A stretch of DNA of 43,626 nt, taken from the IMG/VR virus record IMGVR_UViG_3300047550_003194, positions 1 to 43,626 of that record. One strand, written 5' to 3'. Positions within the stretch are counted from its first letter, which is position 1. Each line of letters begins with the position of its first letter. A model generated the notes under the pieces. It worked only from the letters and a program-made list of their open reading frames with translations. It was not told the origin of the DNA and did no database searches. The stretch comes from a virus. Position numbers and translations under genes: made by a program. This document shows positions 31,101-39,644 of this stretch, piece after piece.

Positions 31101-32846
31101 ATGGATAATATTAAGACTCATAAAACAGTTGAACAGATTGCAAAGAAGCATCGCCTAGAAGTTTCTTTCATTCAAAAACAATTAGATATGGGTGAACCAA
31201 TTGAACATGAACACACTAAAGATCATGACCTTGCTAGAGATATTGCTCTTCAACATCTTGATGAAATTCCAGATTATTATACTCGTTTGAAAAAAATGGA
31301 AGCAGATGCTAAAAAGAATCATAAAAAGTTTAAAGATGTGAAAGAAGAATCAAAATCTGGAGATGAAGGTCTTCACGATTGGTTTAATAAATCAAAATCT
31401 TCTGATGGAAAAAAAGGATGGGTTCAATTGGGCGGAAAATGGTCTGGAAAACCATGCGCAAGGCAACCAGGACAAACTTCAACACCAAAATGCGGAAGTT
31501 CCAAAATGAAAAGATCGCTTTCTAAAGATGAAGAAGAAGCGGCAAGATCTAGAAAAAATAGAGAAGATCCTAATCAACCACAAAAAACAGGTGGTTCAAA
31601 ACCAACTAACGTAAGAACTGAAGAAATGGATTTACAAGAAGTCAAAGACAAACCAGGAAAGGGTAGTGGAAAAAAAGATGCTTGCTACCACAAGGTAAAG
31701 TCTCGGTATAACGTTTGGCCAAGTGCATATGCATCAGGAGCATTGGTCAAATGTCGCAAAGTTGGTGCAGATAATTGGGGAACAAAATCAGAAGCAACTG
31801 AGGAGCAAAGATATTGTCCATTATGTGACAAAAGAGAAACTAGATCTGAATGTTCTTATGGCGGAAAGGCATGGGATAAGGTTTCAATAAAAGATCATGA
31901 ATATTCAATGGCAAGATCTGAACTTAAAACTATTGCAGATGCAGTAAAAAAACTGCAAATGAAAGTTGGAAAAGGTGAAGGTGATCTTGAAGCATGGGTC
32001 CAGTCAAAAATTACTAAAGCAGCGGATTATATTGATACTGCAGCAGATTATGTTGCAAGCGGTGAAATGGAAGAGCAAAAGTTGGTCGATAAAATTATTG
32101 ATGAGGTTAAGTGTTGGCCTGGATACAAGAAAAAAGGAACACAGACTCTTTTTGGTAAAAAGTATAATCGTTGTGTTAAAGCAGAAAACGTGTCTATTGA
32201 AGATGCGAACGGAAATACTTTTGCAGAGGTCATTGATCTGATCAAACCAGAACCAATTCAAGGTACAGCATCAAAACCAGAAAAAGTTGAAGAAATGGTG
32301 AGGCTTCAATCAGAAAGCGGTAATATAATTGGCATCACTCTCATGTGGAGAGGAAAATATTATGCAGTTCAAATGTTCTTTCCGCAAGCAAAGTTACCAA
32401 GTCGCCAAGACATTAACGCAGAAATTCAAAAAGTCTATCCAGATTCTAAATTAGTCCATTATTCTGTGTCTGAAATTCAACCAGGTCAACCAATTATTAG
32501 AATTGGTTATCAAGGTGGAAATGCTGCTACTCCTGGTCCATCTAAAAAATATGTAAAACCATATGGCGAACAAGTAGAGTTTCAAGAAGATTGGCAATCA
32601 GTAAATCGCAAAGATAAAACTGATGGTCTAAGTCAAGCAGCGGTAAACGCTTATCGTCGTGAGAATCCTGGTTCAAAACTTCAAACTGCAGTAACTGAAA
32701 AAAATCCATCAGGCAAAAGAGCAAAACGTCGTGCATCATTCTGCCGTCGTATGAAAGGAATGAAATCCAAACTCACTTCTGCAAAAACTGCAAGAGATCC
32801 AGATTCAAGAATTAATAAGGCACTTCGCCGTTGGAATTGTAGTTGA
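31101..32846 (+). CDS. Multi-module phage protein between terminase genes (581 aa)
   Basis: A mosaic of short domains that I recall separately from other phage proteins. Residues 8-70 (EHEHTKDHDLARDIALQHLD...PDYYTRLKKME) look like DUF5661. Residues 107-170 carry KWSGKPCARQPGQ. Residues 190-222 carry KKDACYHKVKSRYNVWPSAY and ASGALVKCRK. CPLCDKRETRSEC (239-251) may bind zinc. Residues 297-318 (LEAWVQSKITKAADYIDTAA) are helical. CWPGYKKKGTQTLFGKKYNR (338-357) is another module. Residues 407-470 form an alpha/beta unit (GNIIGITLMWRGKYYAVQMF). Residues 498-580 (DKTDGLSQAAVNAYRRENPG...ALRRWNC) look like DUF6321 and are very basic. It may be an internal head protein or a DNA-binding virion component. 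No enzyme motif is visible. Confidence 0.75.
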   Translation: MDNIKTHKTVEQIAKKHRLEVSFIQKQLDMGEPIEHEHTKDHDLARDIALQHLDEIPDYYTRLKKMEADAKKNHKKFKDVKEESKSGDEGLHDWFNKSKSSDGKKGWVQLGGKWSGKPCARQPGQTSTPKCGSSKMKRSLSKDEEEAARSRKNREDPNQPQKTGGSKPTNVRTEEMDLQEVKDKPGKGSGKKDACYHKVKSRYNVWPSAYASGALVKCRKVGADNWGTKSEATEEQRYCPLCDKRETRSECSYGGKAWDKVSIKDHEYSMARSELKTIADAVKKLQMKVGKGEGDLEAWVQSKITKAADYIDTAADYVASGEMEEQKLVDKIIDEVKCWPGYKKKGTQTLFGKKYNRCVKAENVSIEDANGNTFAEVIDLIKPEPIQGTASKPEKVEEMVRLQSESGNIIGITLMWRGKYYAVQMFFPQAKLPSRQDINAEIQKVYPDSKLVHYSVSEIQPGQPIIRIGYQGGNAATPGPSKKYVKPYGEQVEFQEDWQSVNRKDKTDGLSQAAVNAYRRENPGSKLQTAVTEKNPSGKRAKRRASFCRRMKGMKSKLTSAKTARDPDSRINKALRRWNCS

Positions 32847-32848
32847 TT

Positions 32849-33610
32849 ATGTCAAATGAACTTTCAGATCTTTTTAAGTTAGTCGCTCAAGAAAAGAAAA
32901 GAAAAAAAGAAGAAATAGAATCTTTGATTGGAGATTCTTTTGAAAAACTTTTTATTGAGCAACTTCAACCAAAAACCAAAAAAGAAATTAAAGAAGAAGT
33001 CAAAGAAGAAACTAAAATAATTAAAGAAGAAGTAATTACCGAAGGTCTACTAAACATTTTACCAACGGAAAAAACTTCAGATCCATTGACACCATTGAAT
33101 CAAAATTTTGCAACTTTAGATGATCTTCAAAACCATTATAAACTTTTTCTTAATCGCATTCAACAACAACTTTCCACATTAGGTGGAGGTGGTGAAACTC
33201 GTCTTGAATTTCTCGATGACGTAGATAGAGATTCTGTAAAGATTAATAATAAATTTTTAAAGTATAATTCTAGCACCGGAAAATGGGAAGGTTCTAACGC
33301 TGGCGGCGGTGGACCAGTTTCATATGCAACAACTTTTATAACTTCCTCATCATATACAATCACAGAAAATGATTATTACATAGGAGTTAATTATGCTGGA
33401 GCAGTTACAATTACTCTTCCGACTGGAGTATCTGAAGGAACTACCTACATAGTAAAAGATGAACTTGGAGAGGCATCCAAGGGAACAAATAGATATATCA
33501 CAATCATTCCGTCAGGTTCGGATAAAATTGACGGACGAGATAGAGCAATTCTTGCGTATGATTTTGGTTCACTTACATTTGTTTATAGAAACGGTTGGAG
33601 GGTAGTTTAA
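32849..33610 (+). CDS. Fibre-like virion protein (253 aa)
   Basis: I start this gene at ATG 32849 (MSNELSDLFKLVAQEKKRKK) rather than the in-frame TTG at 32843, which overlaps the upstream stop. Residues 1-65 are highly charged and helical (IKEEVKEETKIIKEEV), probably a coiled coil. Next comes LEFLDDVDRDSVKINNKFLK with YNSSTGKWEG, a motif frequent in phage fibre proteins. A Gly linker (AGGGG) leads to a C-terminal beta domain with YIVKDELGEASKGTNRYITI and IDGRDRAILAYDF, a fold recurrent at fibre tips. It is probably a trimeric fibre or whisker-type protein. Its stop overlaps the next ATG by one base. Location between terminase genes is unusual for a fibre gene. Confidence 0.7.
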   Translation: MSNELSDLFKLVAQEKKRKKEEIESLIGDSFEKLFIEQLQPKTKKEIKEEVKEETKIIKEEVITEGLLNILPTEKTSDPLTPLNQNFATLDDLQNHYKLFLNRIQQQLSTLGGGGETRLEFLDDVDRDSVKINNKFLKYNSSTGKWEGSNAGGGGPVSYATTFITSSSYTITENDYYIGVNYAGAVTITLPTGVSEGTTYIVKDELGEASKGTNRYITIIPSGSDKIDGRDRAILAYDFGSLTFVYRNGWRVV

Positions 33611-34830
33611 TGTCTCATTTATATAAACCAAGTCAAGAACAATTTGATGCTTTTGGGCGATTAAGAACTTCAAGTCCGTTAACACTTTTTGATTCTTCTC
33701 ACAGATATAGAGATAATAATCTTTGGACGAGTTTGATTGTGGGAACTGGATCCACAGTTGGATTCGTAACTACACAAGGTTTAGTTAACTTAACTGTTGG
33801 TGTTGGAAGTACTGCATCAATCATTAGAGAAACCACAAAAGTATTTTCATATCAACCAGGAAAATCATTGCAGATAATCAATACATTTGTAATGAATTCA
33901 CCAAAAATAAATCTTCGTCAGAGAGTAGGATATTTTGGTGCTGATAATGGAATTTATTTTGAGACTGATGGAACTGATATAAATTTTGTAGAGAGAAGCA
34001 TTGTATCTGGAATTTCTTCAGAAACTCGCACTCCACAATCATCTTGGTTATATGATAAGTTAGATGGAACAGGTCCTTCCGGATATACACTTGATCCATC
34101 TAAAGGACAAATTATGTGGACTGATATTGAGTGGTTGGGATTGGGAACAGTTAGAGTTGGTTTTGTAATTGACGGTCAATTCATTCACTGCCATTCATTT
34201 CACCATGCAAATCTAGTTCAATCAACTTATATCACAACAGCGGCATTGCCAATAAGATATGAGATCACGAATACTGGAGTGACAACCAGCGCAAGTGCAT
34301 TAAAACAAGTTTGCTCTACGGTTATTTCAGAAGGTGGTTATGAACTTCGTGGATTGCAACAAGCAGTTGGAACTGCAATTACGGCGCCAGTGGGACTAAC
34401 AACATCAACATCATATTATAATGTTATTTCAATTCGTCTTAAATCTTCTCCAGATAGATTAGATGCAATTGTGATTCTTACAGCCCTTTCACTTTTAGGT
34501 GCTACAAATAATGCAAATTATAATTGGCAAGTCAGGGCAAGTGGAACTTCTTCAGGTGGAAATTGGATAAGTGCAGGAATTGATAGCGCAGTTGAATATA
34601 AACTTGATGGTTCAACTTATAGTGGAGGAAGAATTTTAGCATCTGGATTTTTTAATGCTGCTCAACAAGGTTCTACACCAGTTGATATCCTCAAAGAAGC
34701 ATTATTTAAGTTTCAGTTAGAAAGAGATGGATTAACTAAAACTCCTTATGAATTATCACTGATTTGTTCTAGTGATACTGCAAACGCAAATGTTTATGCT
34801 TCACTAGATTGGGAAGAAATTAGCAGGTAA
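33610..34830 (+). CDS. Conserved virion-type protein (406 aa), unknown
   Basis: The ATG at 33610 overlaps the upstream stop (TAATG), and GGAGGG at 33597-33602 ends seven bases before it, so this start is preferred over a TTG at 33595. The N-terminus MSHLYKPSQEQFDAFGRLRT, then SSPLTLFDSSHRY, is a pattern I recall in structural proteins of several phage groups (AFGRLR-x-S-x-P-x-T-x-FDS). The rest is rich in beta-forming residues, with a His cluster (FIHCHSFHHANL) in the middle that may contact metal, and ends NVYASLDWEEISR. Position after a fibre-like gene suggests a virion surface role. No enzyme motif is visible. Confidence 0.7.
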   Translation: MSHLYKPSQEQFDAFGRLRTSSPLTLFDSSHRYRDNNLWTSLIVGTGSTVGFVTTQGLVNLTVGVGSTASIIRETTKVFSYQPGKSLQIINTFVMNSPKINLRQRVGYFGADNGIYFETDGTDINFVERSIVSGISSETRTPQSSWLYDKLDGTGPSGYTLDPSKGQIMWTDIEWLGLGTVRVGFVIDGQFIHCHSFHHANLVQSTYITTAALPIRYEITNTGVTTSASALKQVCSTVISEGGYELRGLQQAVGTAITAPVGLTTSTSYYNVISIRLKSSPDRLDAIVILTALSLLGATNNANYNWQVRASGTSSGGNWISAGIDSAVEYKLDGSTYSGGRILASGFFNAAQQGSTPVDILKEALFKFQLERDGLTKTPYELSLICSSDTANANVYASLDWEEISR

Positions 34831-34836
34831 TTTATT

Positions 34837-36483
34837 ATGTCTAATGATGTTTATCTTGGCAATCCACTTTTAAAAAAAGCAAATACACCAATTGAATTTA
34901 CACAAGAACAAATTTTAGAATTTGTCAAGTGCAAAGATGATCCGGTTTATTTTGCAAACAACTATGTAAAAATCGTAACTCTTGATCACGGACTTCAAAC
35001 ATTTAAACCATATCACTTTCAAGAAAAGTTAATTAATAATTTCCACAATCACAGATTTAATATTTGTAAGATGCCCCGTCAGACTGGTAAGTCTACTACT
35101 GTGGTATCATTCTTACTACATTATGCAGTATTTAACGATAACGTAAATATTGGTATTCTTGCTAACAAAGCGGCAACAGCAAGAGAACTTTTAGATAGAT
35201 TACAAACTGCGTATGAAAATCTACCAAAGTGGATGCAGCAAGGTATTATCTCTTGGAATAAAGGTTCATTAGAACTTGAAAATGGTTCAAAAATTTTAGC
35301 AGCATCTACATCAGCATCTGCTGTTCGTGGTATGTCTTTCAATATCCTTTTTTTGGACGAATTTGCTTTCGTTCCAAATCATATCGCAGACTCTTTCTTT
35401 GCATCTGTTTATCCTACTATTACTTCAGGTAAACAAACGAAAGTTATTATAGTTTCTACACCACATGGTATGAATCATTTCTACCGAATGTGGCACGATG
35501 CCGAAAAGGGAAAAAATGAATATGTATTTACGGATGTTCATTGGTCTGAAGTTCCGGGAAGAGATGATGAATGGAAAAAACAAACAATTGCAAACACATC
35601 TGAACAGCAATTCAAAGTTGAGTTTGAATGTGAATTTTTAGGTTCTGTTGATACTCTGATTGCCCCATCTAAACTTAGAAACCTCGTCTATGACCATCCT
35701 AAGACCCGTAGCGGTGGATTAGACGTTTATGTTGATCCACAGGAACAACATGATTATGTAGTCACTGTAGACGTTGCTAGGGGCGTGGGAAATGACTATT
35801 CAGCTTTTACTGTAATTGATATAACACAGTTCCCACATAAAGTTGTTGCAAAATATAGAAATAATGAAATAAAACCAATGTTATTTCCAAGCATCATAAA
35901 AGAAGTATCATCAAGTTATAATGAGGCATTTATACTTTGCGAGGTTAATGATATTGGTGATCAAGTGGCAAGTATTCTTCAATATGATTTAGAATATAAA
36001 AATCTTTTAATGTGTTCTATGAGAGGTAGGGCGGGGCAAATTGTCGGACAAGGATTTTCTGGAAAGAAAACTCAACTTGGAGTTAAGATGTCCAAAACTG
36101 TAAAAAAAGTTGGATGTTTAAACCTCAAGACCATGATTGAGGAGGATAAGTTATACTTAAATGATTATGAAATTATTTCCGAACTCACAACTTTTATACA
36201 AAAACACAATTCATTTGAAGCAGAAGAAGGTTGTAATGACGACTTAGCAATGTGTTTGGTCATATATGCCTGGTTAGTTGCACAAGACTATTTCAAAGAA
36301 CTCACTGATCAGGATGTTAGAAAAAGATTATATGAGGAGCAAAAAAATCAAATAGAGCAAGACATGTCTCCTTTTGGATTTGTATCTGATGGTCTTGATT
36401 CCTCTAGTTTTGTTGATGTTGACGGTGATCGTTGGTTTGTCGATGAATATGGTGATCGCGCTTATATGTGGGAGTATATGTAA
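34837..36483 (+). CDS. 17: Terminase large subunit gp17
   Basis: A 548-residue packaging ATPase and nuclease (T4 gp17 is 610). The ATPase domain has Walker A MPRQTGKST (79-87), Walker B NILFLDEF (169-176) and coupling motif VSTPHG (206-211). The RNase H-like nuclease domain has candidate metal ligands D312 in VDVARGVGNDYSAF, E369 in ILCEVNDIGDQV, and D468 or D469 in CNDDLAMCL. It pumps DNA through the gp20 portal and makes the headful cut. The T4 N-terminal extension appears shorter here. The last 50 residues are acidic and aromatic (VDVDGDRWFVDEYGDRAYMW). It starts six bases after the upstream gene, and its stop overlaps the next ATG. Confidence 0.97.
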   Translation: MSNDVYLGNPLLKKANTPIEFTQEQILEFVKCKDDPVYFANNYVKIVTLDHGLQTFKPYHFQEKLINNFHNHRFNICKMPRQTGKSTTVVSFLLHYAVFNDNVNIGILANKAATARELLDRLQTAYENLPKWMQQGIISWNKGSLELENGSKILAASTSASAVRGMSFNILFLDEFAFVPNHIADSFFASVYPTITSGKQTKVIIVSTPHGMNHFYRMWHDAEKGKNEYVFTDVHWSEVPGRDDEWKKQTIANTSEQQFKVEFECEFLGSVDTLIAPSKLRNLVYDHPKTRSGGLDVYVDPQEQHDYVVTVDVARGVGNDYSAFTVIDITQFPHKVVAKYRNNEIKPMLFPSIIKEVSSSYNEAFILCEVNDIGDQVASILQYDLEYKNLLMCSMRGRAGQIVGQGFSGKKTQLGVKMSKTVKKVGCLNLKTMIEEDKLYLNDYEIISELTTFIQKHNSFEAEEGCNDDLAMCLVIYAWLVAQDYFKELTDQDVRKRLYEEQKNQIEQDMSPFGFVSDGLDSSSFVDVDGDRWFVDEYGDRAYMWEYM

Positions 36484-36713
36484 TGGACCTTGATGGGCAA
36501 TTGAAATTGAGTCATTTATTGCTTGTTGATAGAAAGTGTAGGGTTTGTGGGGAAATAAAAAATTTAATAGATGGATTCTATAGAACTCGCAAAGATAAGG
36601 GAGCAGTTTCATCTTCATATTCATACGAATGTAGAGAATGCACGATAAAAAGAATTGCAGTTGGTAGAATGACCACACGGATTCTTAATAAATGGGAATA
36701 TCCTGACTGGTAA
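36483..36713 (+). CDS. Small zinc-ribbon protein (76 aa)
   Basis: The ATG at 36483 overlaps the gp17 stop (TAATG). Two Cys pairs, CRVC (19-22) and CREC (50-53), are spaced like a four-Cys zinc ribbon. Between them lies GFYRTRKDKGAVSSSYSYE, and after the second pair IKRIAVGRMTTRILNK is basic. I recall such C-x2-C...YSYEC-x2-C proteins in cyanophages as unassigned. They resemble the zinc-binding part of endonuclease VII-like proteins but lack the catalytic region. A nucleic-acid or protein-binding role near packaging is plausible. It is followed by an 83-base gap holding a late promoter box for gp18. Confidence 0.8.
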   Translation: MDLDGQLKLSHLLLVDRKCRVCGEIKNLIDGFYRTRKDKGAVSSSYSYECRECTIKRIAVGRMTTRILNKWEYPDW

Positions 36714-36753
36714 ATTGTTCACGTCACATTTCCCCGATGTAAAGTAAGTTTTT

Positions 36754-36761
36754 AATAAATA
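36754..36761 (+). promoter_or_regulatory. Late promoter box AATAAATA upstream of gp18
   Basis: AATAAATA lies in the 83-base gap before the sheath gene and ends 35 bases upstream of the ATG at 36797. Here it is in true intergenic DNA, not overlapping a stop codon, which strengthens the case for the motif. A GGAG ribosome site follows at about 36787. Confidence 0.65.
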
Positions 36762-36796
36762 TTTCTTAGATAAACTGAGATTTTACGGAGAAAAAC

Positions 36797-39001
36797 ATGG
36801 CGACTCCTCAATTATCTCCTGGAGTACTTTCTAGGGAGGTTGATTTAACTGTAGGAAGAGTTGATAATGTTTTAGATAATATTGGTGCAATTGCTGGACC
36901 ATTTCCAATCGGACCAGTAGATTATCCAATTGACATTTCTAACGAACAGGACCTAATTAATGTCTTTGGAAAACCAATTTCAACAGATGCTCAATATGAG
37001 TATTGGATGAGTGCGTCATCATATCTTTCATATGGTGGAGTTCTTAAAGTTGTAAGAACAAGCGGATCTACATTGAATAACTCAAACGCTGGTGCAGGAG
37101 CCGCATCCACTTCTCTATTAAAAATTGATAACTATGATGATTACACCAATAATCACGCATCTGCAACTAATTTTACATTTTCATCCAAGAATCCAGGTTC
37201 TTGGGCAAATGGACTTAAAGTTTGTGTAATTGATGATTTAGCAGATCAAAGAATAGGTATTACTACCACAAGTCTCTCTACATTGGGTGCTCAAATTGGA
37301 TACGGTATTACTGTTGCATTATCTTCTGTAGCAATTCCAGGGACTGGATCAACATCTTCCTTCACTGGTTATTTGAAAGGAATTATTACCGGCGTTAGTA
37401 CAGATTCCACAAATGGAAATAGTACAATCGATGTCAAGATAGTATCAAGAGTTTCTAGTGGTGGAACAGAAACAAAAATTGATTATGCAGAAGGATCTAC
37501 TGTTTCTGCATTTGAGGCTTCTAGTACTGTGAGGTTTATCAACAATTCTGGAACCGAGTCGGGAACTGCAACTGCAAATTCTGTTACTGATTGGTATGAT
37601 CAGCAAACTCTTGGGTTAACGAATACAACTTTATATTGGAAATCTATTGCACCAAAACCAGTAACAAATAGATATTCTTTAGATAGACAAGGAAAAAATG
37701 ATGCGATTCACGTTGTAGTAGTTGATGATCTTGGTACTATTACCGGAAACCAAGGAACAATTCTTGAGAAGCATATTGGTCTTTCAAAAGCATTTGACTC
37801 TGTTTCTGCTGTAAATTCTCCACAAAAAATTTGGTATAAGCAATATTTGGCTGATTATTCTGGTCAGATTTATGCTGGAAATAACCCATCATCATCCTCT
37901 GATGCTTATTGGGGAACTTCACCAAGAGCAACTGGATTTACCACATATAGTGGAGTAGCATCCGCATCATTCACTCCGATTACAACTGCATCTGGACTTT
38001 GGGGTGCAAATGCCCAGGGAGTTACATTTAGTGCCATTGGTAACGTTACATATTCTCTTACTGGTGGTGTTGATTATAGTGCTTCTGGTGGAATGTCTGC
38101 AGCATTATCAGATTTAATAACTTCATATGGATTATTCCAAAATAAAGATGAAATAGAAGTTGATTATTTAATTAATGGTCCAGGATTAACATCTGAAGTA
38201 GAATCCCAAGCAAAAGCAAATTATCTAATTTCTCTTGCAGAAGCAAGAAAAGATTGTATTGCAGTTGTTTCTCCACATAGATCAAATTTAATTGGAGTAA
38301 CAAATACAACTACACAGACAACTAATGTAATTAGATTCTTTAGTTCTTTGTCATCTTCTTCTTATGCAATTTTTGATAGTGGATATAAGTATACCTACGA
38401 TAGATTTAATAATCAATTTAGGTATATTCCATGCAACGCAGATATTGCTGGATTGATGACTAGAACAAATATTATTTCGTATCCTTGGTTCTCTCCAGCT
38501 GGACAGCAAAGAGGAATATTAAATAATGTGGTAAAACTTGCATATAATCCAAACAAAGCACAAAGAGATCAACTTTATCCACAGAGAATTAATGCAATTG
38601 TAACTCAACCTGGAATTGGAACTCTTCTTCTCGGAGATAAAACTGCTCTTGGATATGCTTCTGCCTTTGATCGCATTAATGTTCGTCGTTTATTCTTAGT
38701 AATAGAGCAAGCACTTGAGAGAGCGGCACAGGCTCAATTGTTTGAACTTAATGATGAACTAACCAGATCAAATTTCAGAAATATTATTGAACCATATTTA
38801 CGTGATATTGAAGCGAAGAGAGGTCTTTATGGATTTTTGGTAAAATGCGACTCCTCAAATAATACACCCGATGTTGTAGATAACAATGAATTTAGGGCAG
38901 ATATTTATCTGAAACCTGCAAAATCAATTAATTATGTAACTCTAACATTTGTTGCCACAAGAACTGGTGTGAGTTTTGAAGAAGTAGCTGGTACTGTTTG
39001 A
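36797..39001 (+). CDS. 18: Tail sheath protein gp18
   Basis: A 734-residue sheath subunit (T4 gp18 is 659). The opening MATPQLSPGVLSREVDLTVG is the classic sheath N-terminus that links neighbouring subunits. The segment AGPFPIGPVDYPIDISNEQD, with LINVFGKPIS, and the C-terminal YPWFSPAGQQRGILNNVVKL, RINAIVTQPGIGTLLLGDKT and RRLFLVIEQALERAAQAQLF regions are conserved in contractile sheath proteins. The middle (about 90-270) is a variable surface domain, where most of the extra length lies. Copies assemble around the gp19 tube and contract on infection. It has its own late promoter box and a GGAG ribosome site. Confidence 0.96.
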   Translation: MATPQLSPGVLSREVDLTVGRVDNVLDNIGAIAGPFPIGPVDYPIDISNEQDLINVFGKPISTDAQYEYWMSASSYLSYGGVLKVVRTSGSTLNNSNAGAGAASTSLLKIDNYDDYTNNHASATNFTFSSKNPGSWANGLKVCVIDDLADQRIGITTTSLSTLGAQIGYGITVALSSVAIPGTGSTSSFTGYLKGIITGVSTDSTNGNSTIDVKIVSRVSSGGTETKIDYAEGSTVSAFEASSTVRFINNSGTESGTATANSVTDWYDQQTLGLTNTTLYWKSIAPKPVTNRYSLDRQGKNDAIHVVVVDDLGTITGNQGTILEKHIGLSKAFDSVSAVNSPQKIWYKQYLADYSGQIYAGNNPSSSSDAYWGTSPRATGFTTYSGVASASFTPITTASGLWGANAQGVTFSAIGNVTYSLTGGVDYSASGGMSAALSDLITSYGLFQNKDEIEVDYLINGPGLTSEVESQAKANYLISLAEARKDCIAVVSPHRSNLIGVTNTTTQTTNVIRFFSSLSSSSYAIFDSGYKYTYDRFNNQFRYIPCNADIAGLMTRTNIISYPWFSPAGQQRGILNNVVKLAYNPNKAQRDQLYPQRINAIVTQPGIGTLLLGDKTALGYASAFDRINVRRLFLVIEQALERAAQAQLFELNDELTRSNFRNIIEPYLRDIEAKRGLYGFLVKCDSSNNTPDVVDNNEFRADIYLKPAKSINYVTLTFVATRTGVSFEEVAGTV

Positions 39002-39039
39002 TATTATCTCTGATCTAATAAACAGGAGGAATTAAAAAA

Positions 39040-39609
39040 ATGGCACATTCTATTCAGGATTTCAAATCAGCACTTATTGGAGGAGGAGCTCGTCCAAATT
39101 TATTCGAAGTTACCATTCCAGGCAATATTCCAGGAGCTGGTGCATTATCTGCAAATTTTCCAATTCTATGTAAAGCTGCTGCTTTACCAGCATCTAATGT
39201 AGCATCAATCGATGTTCCTTTTAGAGGGAGAATTTTTAAGGTTGCTGGTGATCGTACATTTGACACTTGGACTATTACGGTAATCAACGATCAAGATTTT
39301 GCAATTAGAACTGCAATGGAAAATTGGATGCAGTTTATTGGTCAATATGCTGATGGTAGTGGTGCAACTGATCCAGCATCTTATATGCGAAATGCTTTTG
39401 TGAAGCAGTTTAGAAGAGGTGCTGCAAATGTAGGAAATAATGTTGCTGTTGGTGGTGGATTGGAAACAATCAAAACTTATAAGTTCTATGATATTTTTCC
39501 AACAACTATTTCTGCAATTGATCTTTCTTACGATACTTCAGATACAATTGAAGAATTCACTGTAGATTTCCAAGTTCAATACTGGACACCTAGCACAGAG
39601 GAAGCATAA
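39040..39609 (+). CDS. 19: Tail tube protein gp19
   Basis: A 189-residue tube subunit (T4 gp19 is 163). The sequences SALIGGGARPNLFEVTIPGN, LPASNVASIDVPFRGRIFKV and FDTWTITVINDQDFAIRTAM then ENWMQFIGQY are the family signature; the C-terminus YDIFPTTISAIDLSYDTSDT with FTVDFQVQYW completes the barrel. It forms the inner tube through which DNA passes. AGGAGG at 39024-39029 is the strongest ribosome site in the window, fitting high expression. A late-like AATAAACA lies just upstream (39017-39024) with one mismatch. It follows gp18 by 38 bases. Confidence 0.96.
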   Translation: MAHSIQDFKSALIGGGARPNLFEVTIPGNIPGAGALSANFPILCKAAALPASNVASIDVPFRGRIFKVAGDRTFDTWTITVINDQDFAIRTAMENWMQFIGQYADGSGATDPASYMRNAFVKQFRRGAANVGNNVAVGGGLETIKTYKFYDIFPTTISAIDLSYDTSDTIEEFTVDFQVQYWTPSTEEA

Positions 39610-39615
39610 TAAATA
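39608..39615 (+). promoter_or_regulatory. Late promoter box AATAAATA upstream of gp20
   Basis: AATAAATA overlaps the TAA stop of gp19 (39607-39609) and ends 29 bases before the portal gene ATG at 39645. Confidence 0.6.
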
Positions 39616-39644
39616 GTAGAAGTAAATACAACTAAACTTTAATA

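Noticed and set aside
32843-32848. TTG start for the fibre-like protein
   Set aside because: An ATG two codons downstream gives a normal start.
36714-36753. Terminator hairpin before gp18 (CACATTTCCCCGATG)
   Set aside because: Only four or so pairs form; too weak to call.
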